From positions 1 to 41,442 of the forward strand of contig JBAZHE010000010.1 of the NCBI GenBank assembly GCA_041652555.1: a DNA stretch of 41,442 nucleotides, written 5' to 3'. The DNA comes from JBAZHE01 sp041652555. Its GTDB lineage: Bacteria; Patescibacteriota; Patescibacteriia; Patescibacteriales; WJLG01. Of this stretch, positions 28,011-36,900 are shown piece by piece; the stretch's first letter is position 1, and each line of letters begins with the position of its first letter. A program made the position numbers and the translations under genes. Below the pieces are notes generated by a model that was given only the letters and a program-made list of their open reading frames with translations, did not search any database and was not told where the DNA came from.

Positions 28011-28021
28011 AAAAATACTTT

Positions 28022-29101
28022 TTAAAATTTTAATAATCTTCTTGCTTTTCTTAAAAACTTATAAATTTCGTATTTCCCTTTATTAAAAATAATATCAAAT
28101 GTTCCTGGATAATTTAATTCTTCGCCACCGAAGCCTTTTTTAAAACGCGTTACGCCTGGCCATTTTTTTTCATCAATACCAAAAAAATCATAATACTTAC
28201 AACCAAGTGCTTTGGCTTTTTTAATTAACTCCCATTGCAAAAGATGCGGAGCCATTAATTCGCGATTTTCATCAGAGGAAGCGCCGTGCAAATAAATAGC
28301 CGTATCGCCAAAAAAAGAAAAAATACCGGCACATAAAATTTTATTTTCAAACTCACCAAAGTATAATTTAATATTTTCCACTTCCAACATTTTTTTATAA
28401 TATTCTTTTTCATGCAAACGAAACCCATCACGATTAACAGTGGCCGACATTAACTCCCAAAATTTTTCAAATTCATCACTGCCCGCTTCACGAATATTAA
28501 CGCCTTTTTTTTCAGCTAAACGAATATTATAGCGAGTTTTCTGATGCATCTCTTTCAACAATTCCTCTTCTAATTTATTTAAATCTAAAATTATTGTTTT
28601 ACTAACTTGAACGTCGATTGAATCTTCAATCTTCAATTTACAATTATCAATTTTTTCCATTGGCTCCATGCGCAAAAAAATAACTTTTTCTTTCTTTGCT
28701 ATTTTTTTAATTTCAGAAAATAAAAATTCTAACACCCTCGTTTTGTCATTTCGAACGGAGCGAAGCGGAGAGAAAAAACCCTTATCGTTATTGTCAACTT
28801 TAAGCGATTCCTCACCCCGAGAGTACTCAGAGTTCGGAATGACATTTTGTTGTAAACTAATTGGTCCGCGGGGACAATAAAAATAACTCATCCTAAAAGG
28901 CAGAAATCTTTTTATTAGGGTTGCGGTAGCAACGAGCTTACCATTCTCCTCTACCCCAAGACGCCAAATTTTCGCACCGGCTCGCTCTTGAAAATCACCC
29001 CACGCCCAAGACTGCAAAAGCTCCGCATGCACCCGAGCGCCGACAAAACCGTCTAACTGTTCTTTGTTTTTTATTTCAATTAATTTAAATTCTATTGACA
29101 T
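28022..29101 (-). CDS. FemAB-like / GNAT peptidoglycan bridge aminoacyltransferase
   Basis: The 359-aa protein has two GNAT-like halves: an N-terminal one (SWAWGDFQERAG..W.LGVEENGKLVATA) and a C-terminal one (KTRYNIRLAEKKGV near 185-200, GASSDENRELMAPHLLQWELIKKAK near 270-295, YDFFGIDEKKWPGVTRFKKGFGG near 300-325). This is the FemABX pattern. Such enzymes move amino acids from aminoacyl-tRNA to lipid-linked wall precursors. Residues about 86-120 are the translation of an inverted-repeat element, and about 151-160 come from a heptamer array, so the protein carries two recent-looking insertions between or within its domains. It precedes murI and the MurE-like ligase. The amino acid transferred is unknown. 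Confidence 0.85.
   Translation of the reverse strand: MSIEFKLIEIKNKEQLDGFVGARVHAELLQSWAWGDFQERAGAKIWRLGVEENGKLVATATLIKRFLPFRMSYFYCPRGPISLQQNVIPNSEYSRGEESLKVDNNDKGFFSPLRSVRNDKTRVLEFLFSEIKKIAKKEKVIFLRMEPMEKIDNCKLKIEDSIDVQVSKTIILDLNKLEEELLKEMHQKTRYNIRLAEKKGVNIREAGSDEFEKFWELMSATVNRDGFRLHEKEYYKKMLEVENIKLYFGEFENKILCAGIFSFFGDTAIYLHGASSDENRELMAPHLLQWELIKKAKALGCKYYDFFGIDEKKWPGVTRFKKGFGGEELNYPGTFDIIFNKGKYEIYKFLRKARRLLKF
28623..28650. repeat. Array of four 7-bp units inside the FemAB-like gene
   Basis: TCTTCAA, TCTTCAA, TTTACAA, TTATCAA on the plus strand. On the coding strand it is translated as part of DNCKLKIED. Confidence 0.78.
28744..28844. repeat. 101-bp inverted-repeat element read in frame inside the FemAB-like gene
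   Basis: Ends are TGTCATTTCGAAC (28744-28756) and GTTCGGAATGACA (28832-28844), inverted repeats with one mismatch. The interior contains a CGAACGGAGCGAAGCGGAG motif. It encodes about 35 residues (VIPNSEYSRGEES ... LRSVRNDK) typical of translated dispersed repeats, and keeps the frame open. Confidence 0.85.
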
Positions 29102-29139
29102 ATAACTTACTTTTTGCTATTATTATAATTAATCACGAT

Positions 29140-29183
29140 AAAAAAGTACCTCTTAAGGTTCCGTCCTTAAGCGGTGCTTTTTT
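29140..29183 (-). terminator. Terminator overlapping the end of the NYN gene
   Basis: CTTAAGG and CCTTAAG (29152-29158 and 29165-29171) plus outer AAAAAGTACC / GGTGCTTTTT form a long stem with A and T runs on either side. The TAA stop of the NYN gene (29167-29169) is inside the stem, so coding and termination signals overlap. Confidence 0.8.
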
Positions 29184-29670
29184 TATACTCCAATTTATGC
29201 CTAAAATTGTTTAAAAATATAATCTTTTCTTTAGCCGCTTGTCTTATTAAAACAGAGCTTTTCATTATATCTGGGCTTATAACTAGCTTTAATTTATTCT
29301 CTTTATTCAGATAACGGACTAAACAACCAAAATCTCCATCACCAGAAACAATAATTGCCTGATTATAGTTTTTGTAATCAATCATTGCTTGCAAAACTAA
29401 TTCAGCATCAACATTCCCTTTTGCTTTTCCATCCTCTCTACTTATTAACACTGGCTTAAAAATTAAAACATACCCAGCCTTCTGCAAATTTAAATACATT
29501 TCCTTATTTTTAGGCATATACCCAACAAACAAATAAGCAGTTGAAACACCAAATTTTTCTTCTAAATAAATTTTAAATTTTCTAAAATCCAAACTCCAGC
29601 CAAGTTCCTTAACTCCTAAGTTAAGATTTTGACTATCTAAAAAAGCGTAATTATTCTGCAATTTTTTCAT
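29167..29670 (-). CDS. NYN-domain (PIN-like) protein, putative ribonuclease
   Basis: The 167-aa single-domain protein has the NYN/LabA pattern of acidic residues: AFLDSQNLN (Asp12), KGNVDAELVLQ (Asp88) and VSGDGDFGCLV (Asp111, Asp113). These would bind a divalent metal as in PIN-type nucleases. It begins 12 nt after ruvA and is the last gene of the CPBP-U32-ruvA run, ending in a terminator that overlaps its stop codon. RNA cleavage is inferred from the fold; the target is unknown. Confidence 0.85.
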   Translation of the reverse strand: MKKLQNNYAFLDSQNLNLGVKELGWSLDFRKFKIYLEEKFGVSTAYLFVGYMPKNKEMYLNLQKAGYVLIFKPVLISREDGKAKGNVDAELVLQAMIDYKNYNQAIIVSGDGDFGCLVRYLNKENKLKLVISPDIMKSSVLIRQAAKEKIIFLNNFRHKLEYKKSTA

Positions 29671-29682
29671 GGAATAAATTTT

Positions 29683-30252
29683 TTAACTCTTAATCACTCT
29701 TAAGGCTTCACGGATGCGTTGGCCGCTATCGGTGATTGATTTGTCAATCTTACCTAGGGCTTCGCGGGATTGTTGTAGAGAGTATCCTAGGGCCATCAGG
29801 GCTTCTATTTCTTCACCACGAGCAGTGGAAATTGAGCCTTCAACTGGAGATAAGAAACCGATTTTGTCGCGCAAATCAATAATTATTCTTTCAGCGGTTT
29901 TTTTGCCGATTCCGGAAACTTTATTAAGCATTGCCAAATCACCGGTCGCAATTGCTTCTTTTAATTCTTCAACATTAATCATCGTCATTATACCCATGGC
30001 TGATTTTGGACCAATTCCATTAACATCCAAAAGTAATTCAAACATTTCTAATTTTTCATAAGAAGAAAAACCGTAAAGTTCATTGGCGTCTTCGCGAATA
30101 TTTTGGTAAATCCAAAATTCTGCTTCGGAAATATTAATTAAATCCGCCACCGCACTTTCGCCGACAAAAATTTTGTAACCAATATCAGCGTTATTCAAAA
30201 TAACAAAATTTCCCCCACGCTTAATAATTTTTCCTTTTAGATATGAAATCAT
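29683..30252 (-). CDS. ruvA: Holliday junction DNA helicase subunit RuvA
   Basis: The 189-aa protein has the three RuvA domains. These are an N-terminal OB fold (MISYLKGKI, GYKIFV), a double helix-hairpin-helix region with LLDVNGIGPKSA and LNKVSGIGKKTAERIIIDLRDK, and a C-terminal RuvB-binding domain (EEIEALMALGYS through REALRVIKS). It targets RuvB to Holliday junctions. ruvB and ruvC are not in the window. It starts 4 nt after the U32 peptidase gene and is followed 12 nt later by the NYN gene. Confidence 0.96.
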   Translation of the reverse strand: MISYLKGKIIKRGGNFVILNNADIGYKIFVGESAVADLINISEAEFWIYQNIREDANELYGFSSYEKLEMFELLLDVNGIGPKSAMGIMTMINVEELKEAIATGDLAMLNKVSGIGKKTAERIIIDLRDKIGFLSPVEGSISTARGEEIEALMALGYSLQQSREALGKIDKSITDSGQRIREALRVIKS

Positions 30253-30256
30253 AAAA

Positions 30257-31504
30257 TTATTTTATTTTTCTTCTCAAAACGCTGTATTCTGGAATTTCTT
30301 CTTTGCTTTCTATTATAACAGCCAAGCTACCTCCTCCGCCATGGGCTTCTAGGATTTCTTGACCAGATTTAGAGTCGAGCATTTTTTCTAATTTCATTTT
30401 TAAAATTGGTAAATGCGGGCGGACGATTTCTATTTCATCACCGATTTTTAAAGTGTTGTGAACTTTAACAAGAAATTCTCCCTTGCCAGTTTCTTTTGAT
30501 TTTTCAGACAACAATGCACCGCAAAACTCCCAGTCACATTTAATATGGCTATTCTCCAAATTCTGTTCGCCTTTGTCGCCCAATAAAAATCCGGTCGTAT
30601 AGCCACGATGAACTAATCTAGTATTTAATTCTTTAAATAATTCTTCTACTCCTGATTGATAATTGCTAATTGATAATTGACTAATTGCCGCGCGATACGC
30701 GCGAACTACTACCGCTTGATAATATACACTTTTGGCGCGACCTTCTATTTTAAATGACGAAACGCCAGCCGATGCCATTTTGTCCAAATATTTTATCAAA
30801 CACAAATCTTTAGAATTCAATAAATAAGTTCCGTGTTCTTCTTCTACGATTTCCATTTCTCGACCGTCAACTTTTGCCTCGCGCAAAAAATATTCCCAGC
30901 GACACGGCTGAGCACAATCGCCAAGATTTCCCGAACGACCAGTAAATTCTTTAGATAAAAAACAACGACCAGAATAAGCCATACACATTGCACCATGAAC
31001 AAAATATTCTAACTCTAATTTAGGACATTTTTTATGAATTTCTTTTATTTCAGTTAAAGTTGTTTCGCGACCCAAAACAATTCTTTTCACGCCTTGCTTA
31101 TACCAAAACTGCGCCGCTGACCAATTCGTACAATTAGCTTGAGTAGATAAATGAATTTTCGCTTTTGGCCAAGATTTTTTTACCAAAGCAATTATTCCCG
31201 GATCAGAGATTATTAAAGCATCGACTTCTAAATCTTTTAAAAAATTTATATAACGAGGCAATTTTGCCAAGTGACGATTATGCGCAAAAATATTTATCGT
31301 CACATAAATTTTTTTCTTCATTTTTCTAGCCGTCAAAATCGCTTCTTTAATTTTTACCAAAGTAAAATCATTAATACGCACACGCAAAGAAAAATCCGGA
31401 ATACCTAGGTAGACGGCATCAGCCCCAAACGCAAAAGCCGTCTGCATTTTTTCAAAATTTCCAGCTGGAGCAATCAACTCTAAATGTTTTTTTGTATTCT
31501 TCAT
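30257..31504 (-). CDS. U32 family peptidase / tRNA-hydroxylation-type protein
   Basis: The 415-aa protein begins LELIAPAGNFEKMQTAFAFGADAVYLG and has the family signature EYFVHGAMCMAYSGRCFLS..GRSGNLGDCAQPCRW, whose four Cys are the iron-sulfur ligands in characterised U32 relatives. Those relatives (TrhP, RlhA, UbiU/V) act in prephenate- or O2-independent hydroxylation of RNA or quinones rather than as proteases. TrhP-like tRNA modification is therefore the likeliest role, but the substrate is inferred. Residues around 278-288 (QLSISNYQSG) derive from a heptamer array. It overlaps closely with its neighbours: 1 nt after the CPBP gene and 4 nt before ruvA. Confidence 0.92.
   Translation of the reverse strand: MKNTKKHLELIAPAGNFEKMQTAFAFGADAVYLGIPDFSLRVRINDFTLVKIKEAILTARKMKKKIYVTINIFAHNRHLAKLPRYINFLKDLEVDALIISDPGIIALVKKSWPKAKIHLSTQANCTNWSAAQFWYKQGVKRIVLGRETTLTEIKEIHKKCPKLELEYFVHGAMCMAYSGRCFLSKEFTGRSGNLGDCAQPCRWEYFLREAKVDGREMEIVEEEHGTYLLNSKDLCLIKYLDKMASAGVSSFKIEGRAKSVYYQAVVVRAYRAAISQLSISNYQSGVEELFKELNTRLVHRGYTTGFLLGDKGEQNLENSHIKCDWEFCGALLSEKSKETGKGEFLVKVHNTLKIGDEIEIVRPHLPILKMKLEKMLDSKSGQEILEAHGGGGSLAVIIESKEEIPEYSVLRRKIK
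30656..30684. repeat. Heptamer array inside the U32 gene
   Basis: TTGATAA, TTGCTAA, TTGATAA, TTGACTAA on the plus strand, with one unit of 8 bp. Translated on the coding strand as QLSISNYQ. Confidence 0.72.
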
Positions 31505-31505
31505 T

Positions 31506-32207
31506 TTAAAAAATTAAAAAATAAGCGACTATCATTACGGCCATATCAGAAAAAACATGACCAATCCAAGCGCCCCAAAGGCTATTGTTTTTGTAATAAA
31601 CATGACTCCACCAAGCTCCAGCCGCGCCAACCACCAACCCAAAAGGAATAGTTATTGTCCAAGGAAAGAATTGCGACAAAAGTAAGAAATGATGAAGGGA
31701 AAAAGCTAGGCCGCCAATAATTAAGGCTGGCCAGAATTTCATCAATCCAAGTAAACCACGAAAAACAAACGACCGCCAATAATATTCTTCGATAAGAGAA
31801 TGAATTAAACTTAAGAAAACAGCAAAAATTAAAAAGTTTGTTCCGCCAATGCCCAATTTATCAACCTTATCTTTAATCAACCAAGCATATTGCTGAAAAT
31901 AATCTTGCTGCCAAAAATAAATTGCTAAAATAGCTACCAAAAATATTAATCCAGAAATAATACCAAGAATAACCGATTTTTTATTATTCTTTTCAGTTTT
32001 AATAAACAAAAATTTTCCAATAAGCGCCCAACATAAAAGTGGCCAAGCAATCAATAATATTTTTGTAAATACGTAAATAATCTGTGGAAACTGAACATCT
32101 GGATAAATATAATAAAAATAAGTGCCAATAGCTTGAAAGAATAAAGCCGGCAAAATCGCCAAAAGAAGAAATATTTTTTTATTAGATATAACAACCATTT
32201 TATACAT
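31506..32207 (-). CDS. CPBP family intramembrane metalloprotease (Abi/CAAX-like)
   Basis: The 233-aa protein has about seven hydrophobic segments and the three CPBP motifs: EEYYWR (E140, E141, R145), FSLHHFLL (H172, H173) and GHVFSD (H217, D221). The family includes Rce1-type CAAX proteases and bacteriocin-immunity proteins; the natural substrate of this member is unknown. It leads a tightly packed run into U32 (1 nt gap), ruvA and NYN. A second possible ATG lies three codons in (MVV). Confidence 0.9.
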   Translation of the reverse strand: MYKMVVISNKKIFLLLAILPALFFQAIGTYFYYIYPDVQFPQIIYVFTKILLIAWPLLCWALIGKFLFIKTEKNNKKSVILGIISGLIFLVAILAIYFWQQDYFQQYAWLIKDKVDKLGIGGTNFLIFAVFLSLIHSLIEEYYWRSFVFRGLLGLMKFWPALIIGGLAFSLHHFLLLSQFFPWTITIPFGLVVGAAGAWWSHVYYKNNSLWGAWIGHVFSDMAVMIVAYFLIF

Positions 32208-32255
32208 TATTATTTAATCACTCAACCTCTTCATCGTGCTGTGTTTAAAATAAAT

Positions 32256-33167
32256 TTACACCTTAACACCTCTTAAAAAATTTATTCTTTCCTCAACAGG
32301 AGGATGGGTCATAAAAAGTTTGGTGAAAAAACCAATATTCCCATTTTCGTCGCCTTTTAGCGGTGAAACAATATACATATGTGCTGTCGCACGATTAGCA
32401 ACTTCTAGGGGTTCGCGGTCAGAGGAAATTTTTTCTAAAGCGCGAGCCAAACCTTCGGGGTAACGAGTTAATAAGGCACCATCGGCGTCAGCTTTGAATT
32501 CACGCTTACGGGAAATAGCCATTTGCAAAATTTGAGCAAATAGTGGCGCTAAAATCATTAAAGCTATAGCGACAATAGTTATAACTAAACCAATTTGATT
32601 ATTTTCACTGTCAGATTTCTTACTGCGACCACCAAAAATTGACCAACGCCAAAACCAATCGGCTAATAAAACCACTACACCAACCATAACAGTAGCAACG
32701 GTAGAAATTAAAATATCGCGATTGCCAATATGTGAAAGCTCATGCGCGAGCACTCCTTCTAATTCGGCTTTTTCTAATTTTTGCAAAAGACCAGTTGTCA
32801 CAGCAATGACAGCGTGTTGCGGATCACGGCCAGTGGCAAAAGCATTCGGTGCGGTATCATCAATAATATAAATTTTTGGCACCGGTAAGCCAGCGGTAAT
32901 ACAAAGATTTTCTACTAAATGATAAAGTTCACGATTGCTATCGTGGTCAATTTCGTGCGCGCCAGACATTGATAAAACAATTTTATCACTCCACCAATAA
33001 CTAACAAAAGAAGAAATAACGCTAAAACCAACGGCGATATACAAAATCGCCGGCGTTTCCATGGCATAAGAAAAAACCCAACCAATAGCAATTACGGCAA
33101 CAAAAAACACCGACATCAAAAGCCAAGTTTTCCTAGTATTAGAATCTGAATTAGTATATAGTGTCAT
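32256..33167 (-). CDS. htpX: Zinc membrane protease HtpX
   Basis: The 303-aa M48 metalloprotease has two N-terminal hydrophobic segments (about 15-35 and 40-58), the zinc site HELSH (H142-H146) and a downstream KREFKADADGALLTRYPEGLARAL block containing the third ligand Glu. Two more hydrophobic segments follow the zinc site. It ends THPPVEERINFLRG, as HtpX proteins do. Known homologues degrade misfolded membrane proteins. It lies 111 nt after lemA, a frequent partner of HtpX, with an inverted-repeat element between them. Confidence 0.95.
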   Translation of the reverse strand: MTLYTNSDSNTRKTWLLMSVFFVAVIAIGWVFSYAMETPAILYIAVGFSVISSFVSYWWSDKIVLSMSGAHEIDHDSNRELYHLVENLCITAGLPVPKIYIIDDTAPNAFATGRDPQHAVIAVTTGLLQKLEKAELEGVLAHELSHIGNRDILISTVATVMVGVVVLLADWFWRWSIFGGRSKKSDSENNQIGLVITIVAIALMILAPLFAQILQMAISRKREFKADADGALLTRYPEGLARALEKISSDREPLEVANRATAHMYIVSPLKGDENGNIGFFTKLFMTHPPVEERINFLRGVKV

Positions 33168-33194
33168 GAGTTTAAAATTTTAAGGCCTCGTCAG

Positions 33195-33264
33195 CGTCTC
33201 CCGAAAGGGGGCTCTGACGCCATTGCGCCAACACGGCAGAGTCCCCTTTCGGGAGACTCTGCCC
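33195..33264. repeat. Nested inverted repeat between lemA and htpX
   Basis: Arms of 21 bp (33196-33216 and 33237-33257) pair with one mismatch around a 20-nt spacer. Each arm also folds on itself; for example GGCAGAGTC and GACTCTGCC at 33235-33243 and 33254-33262. No T-run follows on the minus strand, so it is not an ordinary terminator. Confidence 0.85.
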
Positions 33265-33278
33265 GAGCCAACAAAAAA

Positions 33279-33839
33279 CTAAAATTGTACTTTTACTGGT
33301 TCTTTTTCTTCTTCGGCTACTTGGAAGAATTCGTATGATTTGAATTTTAGAATACCGTTAATAACGTTGGTTGGGAAAACCTGTAGAGTGGTGTTGAAGT
33401 CGCGGACATTGCCGTTGTAGAAACGACGGGAGGCCATAATTTTGTCTTCAGTGTCGGTTAATTCTCTTTGTAATTCCAAGAAATTTTGATTTGCTTTTAA
33501 GTCAGGATAAGCCTCGGCTAAGGCAAAAAGGGATTTTAAGGTTCCGGAAAGCATATTTTCAGCTTCGGCTTTGGCGACTGATGGACCGCCTTCTACACCC
33601 ATGGCACGAGCGCGAGCATTGATAACTTTTTCAAAAGCTTCTTGTTCGTGAGCAGCGTAACCTTTAACAGTTTCTACTAAATTAGGAATCAAATCATAGC
33701 GACGTTTCAATTGTACACTAATATCACTCCAGGATTCGTCTACGCGGTTCTTACCACGAATCAAGCTGTTGTACATAGCAATTACCCAAATCACCACCAC
33801 AAAAGCAGTAGCTAGGATAATTAAAAGAGTTGTGTTCAT
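33279..33839 (-). CDS. lemA: LemA family protein
   Basis: The 186-aa protein has one N-terminal transmembrane segment (about 4-24) followed by NSLIRGKNRVDESWSDI and LKRRYDLIPNLVETVKGYA, the classic LemA block. The rest forms the family's helical domain, with LQRELTDTEDKIMASRRFYN near 125-145 and a final VQF. Its function is not established; it is often paired with HtpX, as here. The gap to ileS upstream (66 nt) is mostly a heptamer array. Confidence 0.95.
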   Translation of the reverse strand: MNTTLLIILATAFVVVIWVIAMYNSLIRGKNRVDESWSDISVQLKRRYDLIPNLVETVKGYAAHEQEAFEKVINARARAMGVEGGPSVAKAEAENMLSGTLKSLFALAEAYPDLKANQNFLELQRELTDTEDKIMASRRFYNGNVRDFNTTLQVFPTNVINGILKFKSYEFFQVAEEEKEPVKVQF

Positions 33840-33851
33840 AAAATTAGATTA

Positions 33852-33893
33852 ATTTGAAATTTGAAATTTATAATTAAAAATTTCAAATTAAAG
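33852..33893. repeat. Array of six 7-bp units between ileS and lemA
   Basis: ATTTGAA, ATTTGAA, ATTTATA, ATTAAAA, ATTTCAA, ATTAAAG in direct succession, filling most of the 66-bp gap. Confidence 0.75.
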
Positions 33894-33905
33894 ATTAGTG
33901 TTTTA

Positions 33906-36900
33906 TTATATTTTTTCTACTTTAATTATTACTTTTTCACCGTTAACATTAACCTCTTTTCCTTCTTCTGCGTCACCAATAATTATTTCATCGGCTAAAA
34001 CATCTTTTTTCAAATCTGCTTCAAAAAGTTTAACGGCGTTTTTGACTGTTTCGCTTTCGGTTGAAATTTGTAATTTAATTCTGTCGGCGATAGTTAAATC
34101 AGCATTCTTGCGTTCGGCATTAATAAAGCGAACTAGCTCGCGTTTAAGGCCTTCAGCGACAAGCTCTGGGGTTAATTCAATATTCAACAAGCATTCAAAA
34201 TTATTTCTAGTTTCTCCAAAACCCTTAATATTCTCATTTAATTCTGTTTCATTTTCTCTCCATTTTTTAATATTAACTTCATCGAGAATAATATTTCTTA
34301 GTTGCTCTTCTGGTTCCCAAATTGTGCCGTTTAAAACTGGTCTTATCCAAGACAATGGCTGTCTTATTTTTAAATTATTTTCATCTCTTAAAGACAAAAC
34401 GACTTCAACTAAGTCTCTGGCCTGTTTCATTTCATTAATTATCTTGTCGTCAACTTTTTCGGCCTTAAAAAATTCTTCTAAATGAACGGATTTTTCTGCA
34501 TTAGCAAAATTATTTCTGGTAACCTTTTGCCATAGTTGTTCAGCAATAAAAGGCGTAAATGGTGCCATTACTTTAGCAAGATTTTCTAAAATAAATTTAG
34601 TAGTTGCTAAGGCGTTATTTTTGTCTTCACCCTCATCTTTAAACCTATCACGACTACGACGTAAATACCAAGTAGAAAAATCATCAATAAATAAAGCGAT
34701 CGGACGAGTAGCACGAGGCAAATCATAATTAGTCATGCCACTGGAAACTTCTAAAACTAACTGATTAAATTTAGCCACAATCCACTTATCTAAAATATTT
34801 GGCAAATTCGTAATTTGTAATTCATAATTTGTAATTTGATTAGCATAGGTTTCGTAAAATTTATAGACGTTCCAGAGTAGCATATTTACTTTGCGCAAGG
34901 ATTCAGCTACGCCTTTTTCTGAAAAGCTCATATTCTCGGCTTGCATTACTGGTGAAGTCAAAAGATAATAACGCAAAGCATCGGCGCCGTGTTTTTCTAG
35001 AACTTCGTTTGGATCAGGATAATTTTTTAACTTCTTAGACATTTTCTTTCCATCTTCAGCTAAAACAATTCCGTTAACAATAGCATTATCAAAAGCGCAC
35101 TTGCCTTTTAAGCCAACGGAAATAGCGTGCAAGTAATAAAACCAAGCCCGAGTTTGATCAATGCCTTCAGCAATAAATTGCGCTGGGAAATTCTTATCTA
35201 AATGTTCTTTGTTTTCAAAAGGATAATGCCATTGGGCATAAGGCATAGAGCCAGATTCAAACCAACAATCCAAAACATCAGGAACACGTTTCATTTCACC
35301 TTCGCATTTATCACAAGATAATTTTATTTCATCCAAAGAATCTTTGTGTAAATCCATTTCTAAAGCAGTGGCATTATTTACATAAACTGTTTTGACACAA
35401 GCATTTTCTGGATATTCCGGACCAGCCCAAGCCTTGGCGGATTCTTTTTCATCGCGGGCTTTTAATTTGTTTATCAAATCAATTACTGGATCACCGTGTG
35501 TAACTATAATAATTGTTTTGCCAGCGTGCTTTTTTAAAATTTCTTTTAACCAAGAATAAACTCGTTCGGCCACATCAGCGCTACTCTCCCCTGTTTCACC
35601 TCTTTTAACACTCCATTTTTGATCTCTAGGAATTTTGTCATATTCTTTTCTCAAATCATCAGTTAAGCTTAATTCTTTTTCATCACAATCTTCCCATGAA
35701 CCTAATTCCATTTCTTTAATACCATCACTGAGTTCAATTTCAACTTTTATTTCGTGGGCAATTATATTAGCTGTTTCTCGAGCACGCAAAATCGGCGAAG
35801 AAAATAATACTACCTCGTCTTTAGAAATTTCAGCTTTAATTTTTTTAGCAGCTTCTTTGGCTTGTTTCTTGCCTTTTTCTGTTAAATCATATTTATCAAG
35901 TTGAGTAGAAATTATATCCTTAATATTATTTTCTGATTCACCATGACGAACTAAAATTAATTTAGTTAATGCGCCATTTGATTCTTTATATAATTCCTCT
36001 AGAGAACCTAAAACTTTTCTTTGTCCGCAAGAACACTCCCAGATTGGAATACAAGAAGCCCAAAAACGTTGACGAGAAATTGACCAATCGCGCGCACCTT
36101 CTAACCATTGCCCGAAACGACCATCTTTTATATGTTCAGGTGACCAATTGATATCTTTGGCCTCATCAAGCATCTTATTTTTAATTTTTGTAATATCAAT
36201 AAACCAAGAAGATGTCGCGTAATTTATTAACGGAGTTTCACAACGCCAACAATGCGGATAAGAATGTTCGTGTTTTTCTTTAGAGAATAATAAACCCTTA
36301 GCGGCTAAATATTTTATAACAGCGACATCGGTTGCCTGAACATCGTCTTTTGGTTTAACATGCATTCCAGCCATTTCGCCCATTTCCGGCTTAAAAGTAC
36401 CGTCCATGGAAACGTGTTGGATAAATGGTAATTTTTCTGCTCGGCCTAATTTCATATCGTCCTCACCAAAAGCTGGAGCAATATGAACGATTCCTGTACC
36501 GGTTTCAGTATCAACAAAATCAGCCGCATAAATTTTCCAACCATTTTCTTTATTCTCTATTTTTTCATCATTAATATAATTATCAAAAACCGGCTTATAC
36601 TTTTTGCCAACTAAATCTTTACCGCCAATTTCCTCAACCACTTCATATTCTTTATCCTTCATTACATCATCAATTCTTTCTTGAGCTAAAATATATTTAC
36701 CTTCTTCACCTTTTATACTTAATACTTTATACTTTATACTTTCTCCAACTGCCAAAGCCACATTACCCGGTAATGTCCACGGCGTAGTTGTCCAAGCCAA
36801 AACAAAAGTTCCCGGTTCTTCAACCAGTTCAAATTTCGCAGTCACTGTTAAATCTTTAACATCTTTATATCCTTCTGCAACTTCGGATTGCGACAAAGTT

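Noticed and set aside
27926..28012. N-terminal extension of murI by 29 codons (MCHPGGGRDPE...)
   Set aside because: It is the translated inverted-repeat element. The family starts at MIGVFDSGFGG, and an ATG with GGAG is present there.
29122..29127. TATAAT before the FemAB-like gene as a promoter
   Set aside because: The -10 is perfect, but no acceptable -35 or extended -10 is present, and AT-rich gaps give such hexamers by chance.
33898..34485. 195-codon plus-strand frame opposite ileS
   Set aside because: A shadow of the IleRS coding frame. Its Ser/Phe/Leu-rich composition is typical of antisense reading of Lys/Glu-rich genes.
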